A DNA stretch of 64,000 nt from Eledone cirrhosa (lineage: Eukaryota; Mollusca; Cephalopoda; Octopoda; Eledonidae). Within the stretch, counting starts at the first letter, position 1; every line of letters starts with the position of its first letter. A program made the translations under genes and the position numbers. Positions 17,870 through 29,562 of this stretch are shown piece by piece. The notes under the pieces are model-generated. The model had not been told where the DNA came from. It saw only the letters and a program-made list of their open reading frames with translations, and searched no databases. The stretch covers positions 294,463,525 to 294,527,524 of the forward strand of contig OZ024740.1 in the NCBI GenBank assembly GCA_964016885.1, in the 5' to 3' direction.

Positions 17870-18140
17870 CATCACCACCATTTTACTTTTGCTTTCCATG
17901 CTGGCATGAGCTGGACAGGTTGTCAGAGTCCAACACAAGATAGGACAGAGAGAGAGATTTTTCTCATACCCAACACCTGATGGGGTATACTTAGTACATT
18001 TTGTCACAGCACAAGTACTATCACTTTACAGAGTGTACTGGGTGCATTTCATTGTGCCACCAGTACTAGAGAGGTTGTCATATATTGCCCACCATATTAC
18101 AGAGTGTATGGGGTGCATTCTCTCAGTGGTTTTTGTTGTG
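17870..18140 (-). mobile_element. LINE-1/SINE-S2 tail, diverged
   Basis: TTTTGCTTTCCATGCTGGCA, then ACAGGTTGTCAGAGTCC and decayed copies of the 48-bp unit (TTACAGAGTGTACTGGGTGC). Confidence 0.6.
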
Positions 18141-18347
18141 ACAGAGGTCGTCTTGTCCACTACAAGCTATGGGTCTATGCAGTTTAATCTATGCAGTCTC
18201 TGATATCTTGCCATATTTACTTTTAGCATCAGAGCTTGCCTGGTAAGCAGGTTTTTTATAGGCTAGCAGAATTACCAGTCAACTGAAGAACCTATAGAAT
18301 CTCCTTAAAGAAATTCAATTTCTTGAGGCTATTTTTCACCATATTCT

Positions 18348-18642
18348 CTAACCCTTTAGCATTTACATTACTCTCTCTCTCTCTCTATAGATATATAGAT
18401 ATATAGGTAAGTTATTCCGGGTTGAATCGGAGGTAACCACATGTATATATATATATATATATTACTATATACTATTGTATTTTCGCGGTAAAGCTTTATC
18501 TCAAATCTATGGGGTTTTGATGTTATTTATTTTGAGAACAGTACCTTAACATAAGCATGAGAGGCCTGTTACGGCCAGTTTGAACAGAAAGAGAGAAGAG
18601 AATTCTGGCTGGATACAGCCGGTTTAAATGTTAAAGTGTTAA
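18348..18642 (+). mobile_element. MITE-A with a microsatellite insertion
   Basis: It starts CTAACCCTTTAGCATTTAC and ends AAATGTTAAAGTGTTAA (18639-18642). After ACATTACTCT the family sequence is interrupted by CT, GATA and TA runs and the CCGGGTTGAATCGGAGG motif (18380-18470), then resumes at ACTATTGTATTTTCGCGG. Confidence 0.75.
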
Positions 18643-18683
18643 TTCTAATTAAATTATAAAGTTTCAAAGCCTACTAATACACA

Positions 18684-18827
18684 TTAACCCTTTCATTACG
18701 ATATTTCTAATGAAAGCACTCCTTATGATTTTCAAAATATTTTGAAAATAATCGAGAGTTCGAACAGATACATAGAATAACTGTCTTGTTAATGAGCTGT
18801 TTGGAACATAACTTAACAAAGGTCGAC
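18684..18827 (-). mobile_element. MITE-B fragment
   Basis: TTAACCCTTTCATTACGATA start, TGAAAATAATCGAGAGTTC, GGAACATAACTTAACAAAGG. It is truncated into the microsatellite that follows. Confidence 0.75.
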
Positions 18828-18829
18828 AT

Positions 18830-19120
18830 ACACAGACACACATACATTCATACATATATACACACACGCATCCATACACACCCACACATTAAAAAATACA
18901 CATATACATACCCACACATACATTCAAAAATACATATATATATATATATATATATATACATACCCACACATTCATACATACAAACACATATGCATACAAA
19001 CACACATAATTCAAAAATACATATATATATATATACATACCCACACAGACATTCATACATACTCACACATGCATACAAACACATACATACATACACACAC
19101 ACACACATATACATATATAC
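18830..19120. repeat. CACA/CATA microsatellite
   Basis: ACACA, CATA and TA runs with a repeated ATTCAAAAATACATATATA block. Open frames here are artefacts. Confidence 0.9.
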
Positions 19121-19289
19121 AACACAATAACAATAATATTTTCCCCATCCCCAATAAATCTCTAGAAGTATATTTTCCAGGTTATAAATCCTACCTATGA
19201 CCACAAAAATACTTTCAGAGAGCCACATGAAAATGGCAGGGAATATCAAATGTTGAGTTTGTAAGTCACTACTGAGAGTATACATTTGA

Positions 19290-19512
19290 TTATCCCTGTC
19301 GCATTTACATTACTCTACTGTTATATTTTCACAATAAAAGCTTTATCTCACATAATTATTTCACATAATATGGAATCTACAAGGTTTTGATATTATCTAT
19401 TTTGAGAACAATACCTTAATGTCAGTATGAGTGGCTGGTTATGGCCGGTTTGAACCAAAAGACATGAGAGAACTCTGGCCGGATACAGCCGGTTTAAATG
19501 CTAAAGAGTTAA
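19290..19512 (+). mobile_element. MITE-A copy
   Basis: The left end is decayed (CCCTGTCGCATTTACATTAC), the right end is AAATGCTAAAGAGTTAA with TTAA at 19509-19512. The interior is typical. Confidence 0.8.
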
Positions 19513-19692
19513 TGAGACGCTGAGAATGGCTGAGCAGAAATTGTAAAACATTTGTAATTAGGAATTTTGATGTATTTGTTTGATGTGGCCATCAATGGTT
19601 TTAACATCACCACATGGCTTTGGGGAGCCTTTAGCAGAATACATTTGGTTTGTTGAAAGTTTTCAGACTATTGTCTAAAGACCACTTCCCTC

Positions 19693-19945
19693 TTGGTAAG
19701 GTGATGGACTTAAACAATCATGTCATAAGTTTGATTCCTGGGCTGGGTTGTGTGTTACACTTCATTTCATGTTGCTTCTGTATACTCAGCTGAAAATGAG
19801 TACCAGTGACAATAGCTGGAGGTTTACCCCTGCGATGGATTGGCGTTCTGTTCAGGAGGAGTCTTTTACTTTCAGTCACTTCGACCACAAAACCAGGATA
19901 AGCACCAGCCTGATAAGCTTCTTGGCTCGAGACAGACTTTAGATA
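19693..19945 (+). mobile_element. SINE-S3
   Basis: The tRNA-like head has a 'CATAAGTTTGATTCCTGGG' B-box-like stretch. The body TTCATTTCATGTTGCTTCTG, GCTGAAAATGAGTACCAG, and the tail ACAAAACCAGGATAAGCACC then AGACAGACTTTA match the minus-strand copy at 33464-33815. Confidence 0.65.
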
Positions 19946-19975
19946 TTATTATAAGCATGGAGGCACATGGCAATG

Positions 19976-20312
19976 GAGGCACATGGCTTAGTGGTTAGAG
20001 CATTGGCCTTGCAATCGAAAGGTTGTGAGTTCAATTCTCAGACCGGGTGATATGTTGTTTCCTTGAGCAAGACACTTTATTTCACATTGCTCCAGTTCAC
20101 TCAGCTGTAGAAATGAGATAGGGTCCCTATCATTCCACTGCAAAGTGGTCGTGGAGGTGCCACGGCAAAAAAGCACCCAGCACTCACTGTAAATGAGGTT
20201 GGTGTTAGGAAGGGCATCCAGCTGTAGAAATCAAGCCAGAATCAGTTCCCGTCCCCACCCTTGCAAGCAGGGAAAAGCGGACGTAAAATGATGATGATTT
20301 TGATGATGATTT
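19976..20312 (+). mobile_element. SINE-S2, full length
   Basis: Head GGCTTAGTGGTTAGAGCATT, B-box-like TTGTGAGTTCAATTCTC, body AAGACACTTTATTTCACATT. The tail GGTTGGTGTTAGGAAGGGCA to GCGGACGTAAAATGATGATG is the LINE-1 3' end. This is the clearest S2 copy. Confidence 0.9.
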
Positions 20313-20794
20313 TCTGCCCTACAAGTTAAGCTTTTACTATTTTGGTATCAGCTTAACCCTTATAAATAAAACACACACACAAACAGACACAAACACATAT
20401 TTGGTTTATTATAAAATTAAATCTACTGTATCTACATTACATCGTACAGCAGTGATGAGGTTCATTTCTGCCAGCTAGAATGAAAACTAAAACTTCTATA
20501 CTATCATTATCATTTCCTTCTGTTGCACACACAACCTCCTCTTCCTCCTCCTCCCCCTTCCTCTTATGTTCGTCTGATGCCATGACTGTTTGAGAACAGC
20601 GGGGCACCCACTTGCTGGCTGCTCTCTTATCCTTGAGAATTATTTGAAACTTATACAGAAAACTTTCTATACATTTCTACTTGAAAATGATTTTATAAAC
20701 CACAAACCTAAATAAAAATGTTGACAAAAGTTTGAGTCCATTGCTAAACAACAATGAACAAAATATGTTGTTATTCTCCATTGTAGTGAAATCA
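20313..20794. other. No recognised feature
   Basis: A CT-rich stretch (about 20520-20570) and AT-rich unique DNA. Confidence 0.45.
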
Positions 20795-20945
20795 GTTATA
20801 CATCATAATACATGATGTAAACTCATAATATATGATGTATGCATCAAACATATATTATGTATACATCATGATATATGATGTATACTTCATATATTATGAT
20901 GTATACACTATATGTATACACCATAATATATTATGTATACATCAT
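20795..20945. repeat. Nested palindromic ATGATGTATACATCAT repeats
   Basis: ATGATGTA and its inverse TACATCAT alternate with ATAATATATTAT-type cores, so several overlapping self-complementary arms exist, for example TAATATATTATGTATACATC near 20923. No gene is seen. Confidence 0.75.
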
Positions 20946-21119
20946 TGTACTGAAATTAGTAAACATCTTCACACACAATCAGTTTCTTTATTAAATGGAA
21001 CAACAAAAATAGTAAGTAATATTCCAGACACCATTTCATGAAGAATTGCTAGTTCCACTCAAATATAAATTATAACTTCTCCATTGTAGTTAAAACTTTA
21101 AGCAGTGTGTTTATATTTT

Positions 21120-21182
21120 ATTATTCTATCACAAGTTCCAGCCAACAGGCTGGGGCCATGCTGGGGCACCGCCATTGAATGG
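21120..21182 (+). repeat. Short dispersed repeat
   Basis: AACAGGCTGGGGCCATGCTG and GGGCACCGCCA recur as GACAGGCTGGGGTCATGCTG and GAGCACCATCA at about 25480-25535. Two copies only, function unknown. Confidence 0.6.
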
Positions 21183-21820
21183 TAATAAAAGAAAGATATT
21201 AAGAAGTTTCATTAAGTTACATGTTAGCATTTGTTGGGCAGGCTGAATAAAAAAAAAACTGAAATAAGTAAAAAAAAAAAAAAATGATAAAGCTAAGAAT
21301 GACAACTAAAATCCTATTTTAACTAGGCTAAGAGAAACAGCGAAAATATTTTATTATAGAAAATACAAATTCACATAGAACTACGTGGAAACTACGTGAA
21401 GAAGCACTCATACATTACACAGATATGTAGTACATGTATGCTATATGTATAGGTTGTATGTATTGTTATAAATATGTATATAAAAAGTGGCATCATTCTA
21501 AGATAATAGCAGAAATGTGTGCTGGGATAAATAAGTAGTTAGCACGCTGTTCTCACAACTCCACAGCTGAGAAAGATTCCTGACTATCAGGCAGAACATT
21601 CTGCAACAAACTTAATAACTTAAAAGAAAAAAAAAATCTATATAAAAAACCAAAAAAACTTAGGTTTACTCCATATGCCTTCTCTCAAACAACACCAACA
21701 ACACCCCACTCCGAAAAAAAAAGAGAGTTTGTTCATTCCTGCCAAAGAAGCAGACAGTTGTCAGACTTTGTAGTGAATAAAAATAAAATGCATTAACCAG
21801 AGATATGCTATCAAAAGAAA
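21183..21820. other. No recognised feature
   Basis: AT-rich unique DNA with A-runs. Confidence 0.45.
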
Positions 21821-21857
21821 CACACACATATATACATATGCACACACATGTATACGT

Positions 21858-21932
<75 letters not shown>

Positions 21933-21990
21933 CACACACACGCACACATATATATATATATATACACACACACGCACACACATACATATA

Positions 21991-22045
<55 letters not shown>

Positions 22046-22060
22046 CATATACACACACAC
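21821..22060. repeat. (CA)n/(TA)n microsatellite
   Basis: Alternating CA and TA blocks. Open frames on both strands are artefacts. Confidence 0.95.
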
Positions 22061-22230
22061 ACCAAGATGAATAGGGGAGAGGAGGAAGAGAGAGGAGGGG
22101 GGAGAAAGAGAAAGGGTGGTAGAGAGATATATAAATGTGTTAAATAAGATCTGAAGAAAAAGAGAAGAAAAAAAACAGAATTGTTGAAAGCTAAGCCATA
22201 ATATCAGATATAACTAAATAACTGACCCAA

Positions 22231-22752
22231 AAGGGGAGTCACAACGTGGTCGTTCATGTTGCTAGATATAGCAGTCACATCTTCTATTGGAAGTACATAT
22301 TGGATAAAGGGGAGTCACAACGTGGTCGTTCATGTTGCTAGATATAGCAGTCACATCTTCTATTGGAAGTACATATTGGATAAAGGGGAGTCGCAACGTG
22401 GTCGTTCATGTTGCTAGATATAGCAGTCAAATCTTCTATTGGAAGTACATATTGGATAAAGGGGAGTCACAACGTGGTCGTTCATATTGTTAGATATAAC
22501 AGTCAAATCTTCTGAAATCATTCTATTGGAAGTATATATTGGATAAAAGGAAGTCACAACGTGGTCGTTCATGTTGCTAGATATAGCAGTCAAATCTGAA
22601 ATCACATTCCATAGAAAGTACATATTGGATAAAGGGGAGTCACAACGTGGTTGTTCATGTTGCTAGATATAGCAGTCAAATCTTCTATTGGAAGTACATA
22701 TTGGATAAAGGGGAGTCACAACATGGTTGTTCATGTTGCTAGATATAACAGT
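22231..22752. repeat. 76-bp minisatellite, about 7 units
   Basis: Units start at about 22231, 22307, 22383, 22459, 22547, 22632 and 22708. The repeated motif is GGGGAGTCACAACGTGGTCG, then TTCATGTTGCTAGATATAGC and TCTATTGGAAGTACATATTG. Units 4 and 5 carry an extra GAAATCATTC-type insert. Confidence 0.95.
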
Positions 22753-22789
22753 GTGTGTATATGTATGTATATATATATAAATCACATTC

Positions 22790-23193
22790 TATTCATTTCA
22801 TTTTACGTCCGCTTTTTCCTGCTTGAAAGGGGGGACGGGAACTGATTCTGGCTTGATTTCTACAGCTGGATGCCCTTCCTAACACCAACCACATTTACAG
22901 TGAGTGTTGGGTGCTTTTTTGTCATGGCACCTCCACGACCACTTTGCAGTGGAATGATAGGGACCCCAGTCCCTATCATCTCATTTCTACAGCTGAGTAA
23001 ACTGGAGCAATGTGAAATAAAGTGTCTTACTCAAGGAAACAACACATCACCCGGTCTGAGAATTGAACTCACAACCTTTCGATATTATGTGAGATAATTA
23101 TGTGGAGTAAAGCCTTTGCTGTGAAAATATAATAGTAAATAGATATAGAGTTATGTGAATGGTAAAAGGTTAAGGAAAGCCATGTGCCTCCAT
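22790..23193 (-). mobile_element. SINE-S2 split by a MITE-A fragment
   Basis: A minus-strand S2 in the edge of the 76-bp array. ATTCTATT precedes and follows it, a possible target duplication. The head region is interrupted at 23082 (ACAACCTTTCGAT) and resumes at 23175 (GCCATGTGCCTCC). Confidence 0.8.
23083..23174 (-). mobile_element. MITE-A half-element inside SINE-S2
   Basis: ATTATGTGAGATAATTATGT, AAAGCCTTTGCTGTGAAAAT and GTGAATGGTAAAAGGTTAA are the inner and one terminal part of reversed MITE-A. The other end is missing. Confidence 0.75.
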
Positions 23194-23449
23194 TCTATTG
23201 AAAGTATATATTGGATATAGGACTAATCATAGACACAGTCTTTAAAAAAATGGGATGGTCACAATGAAAACATCATCATTTGACAGTGGGACCAAAACTG
23301 ACGGGGGGGGGGGGGGGACGACTAAACAACAACTAATGATCTCTCATTTTCACCATACTTAAAATGGCAGAGAGAGAAAGAGGAGGGATGGGAAGAATAT
23401 ACCAGAATTTATAAACATAGTACAATGTGTGTGTGTGTGTGTGTGTGTT

Positions 23450-23612
23450 CTGTGTGAATCCAGTTTAGAATAGGTACACAGAATACCTGTATGTTGTAAG
23501 TGACTAAAAAGGTAGTGTCAAGAAGGATACCAAGCTGTAAAATATTGCCTCAAAAAGCCCCTTACAACCTATACCAATATGGAAAAGTTGACATAAAACT
23601 GTTGATGATATA
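23450..23612 (+). mobile_element. Diverged LINE-1/SINE-S2-type tail
   Basis: TAGGTACACAGAATACCTGT, AAGGATACCAAGCTGTAAAA and a GTTGACATAAAACTGTTGAT end. It matches 49110-49320. Confidence 0.5.
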
Positions 23613-23663
23613 TATACACATGTAATATATATTTATAAAAATGCATTTCTGTAGTGACTTTCC

Positions 23664-23896
23664 TTAACCTTTTACCATTCACATAACTCTATATCTATTT
23701 ACTATTATATTTTCACAGCAAAGGCTTTACTCCACATAATTATCTCACATAATATCGAATCTATGAGATTTTGATGTTATTTATTTTGAGAACAATACCT
23801 TAACATCAGTATGAGCGGCCGGTTACAACTGGTTTCAACAGAAAGAGTTGAGAGAATTCTGGCTGAATACGGCTAGTTTAAATGCTAAAGGGTTAA
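23664..23896 (+). mobile_element. MITE-A copy, full length
   Basis: TTAA at 23664-23667 and 23893-23896. Ends CCTTTTACCATTCACATAAC and AAATGCTAAAGGG. Confidence 0.85.
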
Positions 23897-24504
23897 TGCT
23901 TGCACAATGATATACTAACTAAAATAAAAATGCAAGACTAATCCAGACCATAGCTTATGCACAGAGACAAACTCTTGACATTTTCTGGTGGTTATTTTTA
24001 CACAATGAAGCTTACTTGGAGAAGTGTGTATTTGCCTAGCTTTATATAATATTCTGTCTGTCTATCTTTATATATTCTTACTATCATTGTATAATATTAT
24101 AAGTGGGGTAAAGCAAACAAACATATGAAGCTAGAGCCTCTACATGTTCATTGAACCTGTTAGAAATAGCAACTAAATCATACTCTATTTCTGTAAAATC
24201 ATACTGAATAATGTAATGTTAGGTATATCCTTAACACATCTATGGATGACTGGAGTCTTTTTGATCAGTCAACTGTTTACATTAAAACATCTATGTTTAA
24301 ACAATCCAGATTTGATTCAATGGAGATGGTTAGAATTGTGGTGATATTAGTTCAACTGGTTTTATTTACAAGAAATTTGAAATAAAACTCCACTGATGAG
24401 TTTAATTCACTGAAATAGAGAAACTGAATGGTAAAACTACCATAAAAAATGAAACAATATCAACTCATTTATTGATGCCATTCAATTTGATTACTGTAAC
24501 TAAT
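23897..24504. other. No recognised feature
   Basis: AT-rich unique DNA. Confidence 0.5.
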
Positions 24505-24720
24505 TTAACCCTTTAGCATTCACATTACACTGTATTTACTATTGTATTTTTACAGAAAAAGCTTTACCTCACATAATATCAAATCTATGAGATTTTGATA
24601 TTATTTATTTTGAGAACAATACCTTAAAGTCAGTATGAGGGACGAGTTATGGCTAGTTTGAAGAGAAAGAGGTGAGAGAATTCTGGCTGGATACGGCTGG
24701 TTGAAATGCTAAAGGGTTAA
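24505..24720 (+). mobile_element. MITE-A copy, full length
   Basis: TTAA at 24505-24508 and 24717-24720. Ends CCCTTTAGCATTCACATTAC and GAAATGCTAAAGGG. Confidence 0.9.
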
Positions 24721-24999
24721 CATGTATTGGACCTTGGAAGTGTTCTGAATATTGCAATGGTAAATCGACTGATCCTCAATATGAACATATTTTCTCAATT
24801 ATAATTAAAAGCAGTTTGAAAATGAGAAAGAAATTTAAAGGAAGCCTATTTTGTTTACAAAAATACTAATTTATTTCGTTTGTACCATTTTAGACTGAAC
24901 GATTTGTATATTATATATCTTAATTAACACATTATCATTGTAGTAACTATTTCAAGAAAACAATCAACAGGATTGAATGCTTATCAGTCATAATCTCTA

Positions 25000-25231
25000 T
25001 TAACCCTTTAGCGTTTACATTACTCTATATTTACTATAGTATTTTTGTGGTAAAGGCTTTATCTTACATAATTATCTCACATAACATTGAATCTATGAGA
25101 TTTTGATGTTATTTATTTTGAGAACAATACCTTAATGTAGGTATGAGCAGCCAGTTACAGCCAGTTTGAACAGAAAGAGTTGAGAGAATTTTGGCCGGAT
25201 ACGGCCGGTTTAAATGATGCTAAAGGGTTAA
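25000..25231 (+). mobile_element. MITE-A copy, full length
   Basis: TTAA at 25000-25003 and 25228-25231. Ends CCCTTTAGCGTTTACATTAC and ATGCTAAAGGG. The 'ATGATGC' before the right end shows a 3-bp duplication. Confidence 0.9.
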
Positions 25232-25257
25232 TCTGAAGTATTTTTAAATTTCCAATT

Positions 25258-25545
25258 TTTGGGGTGTTATACTATTGTAAATATCTAAATTTCCACTTTG
25301 CCAGGTACTGTACTATTGTAAATATCTATATTTCCACTTTGTCAGGTCCTGTACTATTGTAAACAACTAAATTTTCACTCTGTCTGGTGTAAACATCTAA
25401 ATTTCCACTTTGCCAGGTTTTGTACTATTGTAAATATCTAAATTTCCACATTCCACGGGTACTGTACTATTACTCTATTATGTGTTCCAGTTGACAGGCT
25501 GGGGTCATGCTGGAGCACCATCACTATTGTAAAGATCTAAATTCA
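25258..25545. repeat. Imperfect tandem repeat, about 42-bp unit
   Basis: TACTATTGTAAATATCTAAA then TTTCCACTTTGCCAGGT recurs five to six times with deletions. The last two units are separated by the short dispersed repeat also seen at 21120. Confidence 0.8.
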
Positions 25546-25739
25546 AATTACTCAACAAAAACATCATTGGGTAAATTTCACTTTTGAAAACTGTTCACTG
25601 GGTAACCACTGGAGAGTAGGATTAAACCTTATACATTTAGTCATTTATAAAGGTTAAAAGCAGTATATTACTATAGTATAAAGCATTGAGCACAGGGACC
25701 CTGAAAATATGGGGTTCATAACATATGTAATTCTTGTTA

Positions 25740-25945
25740 ATAGATGAATCCAACACTGATACAGACACACACTTAAATAAGCATACACACCACACACATG
25801 TATAACCACAAACACATACATGTATAACCACACACAGATACACACATCACGCACTTGTATAATCACACAATGTATAACCACAAACATATACATGTATAAC
25901 CACACACACACACATCACACACTTGTATAACCACATGCACCACAC
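25740..25945. repeat. CACA-rich imperfect repeat
   Basis: CATGTATAACCACA and ACACATCACACACTTGTATAA words alternate with CA runs. Confidence 0.8.
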
Positions 25946-26136
25946 ACAAAAATAAACAGAGATTGATATACAATGATGATAAATAAGTGAAATTAAGACA
26001 GACATGATGTAAATAAAATATATGTTTATCTTATCTATAGATCAACATTACACTTTAAGTGTTAATTCAGTAATCCTAATCTATCAGCAACAATCAATAG
26101 GATGTAGTAATGAGAATTTTAAATATCACTAAATAC

Positions 26137-28657
26137 ACTGCCTAGTACAGTTGTTTTACTATAGAATCTATTGACACCACTACATAGTACAGTTGTTTTA
26201 ATATAGAATCTATTGACACCACTACATAGTACAGTTGTTTTAATATAGAATCTATTGACACCACTACATAGTACAGTTGTTTTAATATAGAATCTATTGA
26301 CACCACTACATAGTACAGTTGTTTTAATATAGAATCTATTGACACCACTACATAGTACAGTTGTTTTAATATAGAATCTATTGACACCACTACATTGTAC
26401 AGTTGTTTTAATATAGGATCTATTGACACCACTACATAGTACAGTTGTTTTAATATAGGATCTATTGACACCACTACATAGTACAGTTGTTTTACTATAG
26501 AATCTATTGACACAACTACATAGTACAGTTGTTTTAATATAGAATCTATTGACACCACTACATTGTACAGTTGTTTTAATATAGGATCTATTGACACCAC
26601 TACATAGTACAGTTGTTTTAATATAGGATCTATTGACACCACTACATAGTACAGTTGTTTTACTATAGAATCTATTGACACAACTACATAGTACAGTTGT
26701 TTTAATATAGGATCTATTGACACCACTACATAGTACAGTTGTTTTACTATAGAATCTATTGACACCACTACATAGTACAGTTGTTTTAATATAGAATCTA
26801 TTGACACCACTACATAGTACAGTTGTTTTAATATAGGATCTATTGACACCACTACATAGTACAGTTGTTTTAATATAGGATCTATTGACACCACTACATA
26901 GTACAGTTGTTTTAATATAGAATCTATTGACACCACTACATTGTACAGTTGTTTTAATATAGAATCTATTGACACCACTACATTGTACAGTTGTTTTAAT
27001 ATAGGATCTATTGACACCACAACATTGTACAGTTGTTTTAATATAGAATCTATTGACACCACTACATAGTACAGTTGTTTTAATATAGAATCTATTGACA
27101 CCACTACATTGTACAGTTGTTTTAATATAGAATCTATTGACACCACTACATAGTACAGTTGTTTTACTATAGAATCTATTGACACCACTACATAGTACAG
27201 TTGTTTTAATATAGAATCTATTGACACCACTACATAGTACAGTTACTGTAGTATAGGATCTATTGACACCACTACATTGTACAGTTGTTTTACTATAGAA
27301 TCTATTGACACCACTACATTGTACAGTTGTTTTAATATAGGATCTATTGACACCACTACATAGTACAGTTACTGTAGTATAGGATCTATTGACACCACAA
27401 CATTGTACAGTTGTTTTAATATAGAATCTATTGACACCACTACATTGTACAGTTGTTTTAATATAGAATCTATTGACACCACTACATAGTACAGTTATTT
27501 TAATATAGGATCTATTGACACCACTACATTGTACAGTTGTTTTAATATAGAATCTATTGACACCACTACATTGTACAGTTGTTTTAATATAGAATCTATT
27601 GACACCACTACACATTGTACAGTTGTTTTAATATAGGATCTATTGACACCACTACATAGTACAGTTGTTTTAATATAGGATCTATTGACACCACTACATT
27701 GTACAGTTGTTTTAATATAGGATCTATTGACACCACTACATAGTACAGTTGTTTTAATATAGAATCTATTGACACCACTACATAGTACAGTTGTTTTAAT
27801 ATAGAATCCATTGACACCACTACACATTGTACAGTTGTTTTAATATAGAATCTATTGACACCACTACACATTGTACAGTTGTTTTAATATAGAATCTATT
27901 GACACCACTACATTGTACAGTTGTTTTACTATAGAATCTATTGACACCACTACATAGTACAGTTGTTTTAATATAGAATCCATTGACACCACTACACATA
28001 GTACAGTTGTTTTAATATAGAATCTATTGACACCACTACATAGTACAGTTGTTTTAATATAGAATCTATTGACACCACTACATTGTACAGTTGTTTTAAT
28101 ATAGAATCTATTGACACCACTACATAGTAGTTGTTTTAATATAGAATCTATTGACACCACAACATAGTACAGTTGTTTTAATATAGAATCTATTGACACC
28201 ACTACATAGTACAGTTGTTTTAATATAGGATCTATTGACACCACTACATAGTACAGTTACTGTAGTATAGGATCTATTGACACCACAACATTGTACAGTT
28301 GTTTTAATATAGGATCTATTGACACCACAACATTGTACAGTTGTTTTACTATAGGATCTATTGACACCACTACATAGTACAGTTGTTTTAATATAGAATC
28401 TATTGACACCACTACATAGTACAGTTGTTTTAATACAGGATCTATTGACACCACAACATTGTACAGTTGTTTTAATATAGGATCTATTGACACCACAACA
28501 TTGTACAGTTGTTTTAATATAGGATCTATTGACACCACTACATTGTACAGTTGTTTTAATATCGAATCTATTGACACCACTATATAGTACAGTTGTTTTA
28601 CTATAGAATCTATTGACACCACTACATAGTACAGTTACTGTAGTATAGGATCTATTG
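26137..28657. repeat. 42-bp minisatellite, about 60 units
   Basis: The unit is ACTACATAGTACAGTTGTTT plus TAATATAGAATCTATTGACACC. Recurrent variants (AGAATC/AGGATC, CATAG/CATTG, TAATAT/TACTAT, TTACTGTAGTAT) are arranged in blocks: a 4-unit, 168-bp pattern repeats near 26380-26720. The 14-codon period keeps the minus strand open for 498 codons, but the product is only CSGVNRFYIKTTVL-type repetition with no domain. Frame breaks occur where units are 44 bp (ACACATTG) or shortened (near 28125). It is a satellite, not a gene. Confidence 0.97.
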
Positions 28658-28794
28658 AAACTTCAATTTTAACTCTATCTTGCAGAAGACCAATATTATT
28701 CAAAGATGTAATATCAAGAGGAAAACAAATGTGTCAAGAGGACCCTTTGGTCATGTCAACGATATGACAGCCTCAATAATATTGCTGATCTACA

Positions 28795-29085
28795 AGATAA
28801 AATGCCCCTAGTACATTCTGTTAAGTGGTTGGTGATAAGAAGGGTATCCAGCTGTAGAAAACTTGCCAAAGGTGTCAGGAGGACTTTTCAGTTGTGTCAA
28901 AGACATGATAGCCTTCTTGGTGCACCCAGTAGATTGTGGGAATGTATACAATCTAGATAAGGCCCTCTGCATGTTTTGAGATGCCAGAAGTTCTGGTTTA
29001 TGAGGACTTGTCCAACCCTTGCTAGCAGAAAAAAAAGGAATTTAAATGCTACTGCTGATGATGATGATAATGACAACAACAATTT
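28795..29085 (+). mobile_element. LINE-1/SINE-S2 tail variant
   Basis: GTGATAAGAAGGGTATCCAG and TGTAGAAAACTTGCC, then GTCCAACCCTTGCTAGCAG and a GATGATGATGATAATG end. Confidence 0.55.
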
Positions 29086-29315
29086 CACTCTCATATGAGT
29101 CAACTCAAACGTCACATGATTATGAAGAAACCATCTTAATCATTCAATCACGATTGGAATGAATAAAAGCAAAACTCTGGTAATCACCCATCTAATGTAT
29201 GACACCCACAAAGCTGATGACAGCGCCATCTATATCTAGAAACTACATTATTACTTGGTTTGGCCACCACACCCATCAAGATCCTCCAGAAGCATATATT
29301 CAGCCATTCTACCAT

Positions 29316-29562
29316 TTACCCTTTTGTTACCATATTCCTAATGAAATATACTGTTTTGAATTAATTCATGAAGAATTAGATGGGATTTACTAAAATTAAT
29401 GATTATTTCATTACTAAGTTGGTATTGGTAATATAATTTAACAAAATGTTCTTATATCAAATTATGTTGGAAGATACAAATAGGAACCCTTAAAAAGTGT
29501 TGGTTGGGTTTCATCAAAACTGGAGGCAGTTTTGGGGGCAGGTTGGTATTGAAAGGTTTTAA
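29316..29562 (-). mobile_element. MITE-B copy
   Basis: ACCCTTTTGTTACCATATTC start, TTACTAAGTTGGTATTGG middle, and GGCAGGTTGGTATTGAAAGG end. Both TTAA flanks are decayed or shifted. Confidence 0.7.

Noticed and set aside
19980..20055. A tRNA gene in the S2 head
   Set aside because: It is followed by the SINE body and LINE-type tail, and is found in several decayed copies.
22231..22752. A CRISPR array
   Set aside because: The repeated unit is contiguous and nearly uniform over 76 bp with no unique spacers, and the DNA is animal-like.
26119..27615. 498-codon minus-strand open frame
   Set aside because: It lies wholly in the 42-bp minisatellite. The 14-codon period keeps frames open, and a second frame of the same strand is also open for 362 codons.
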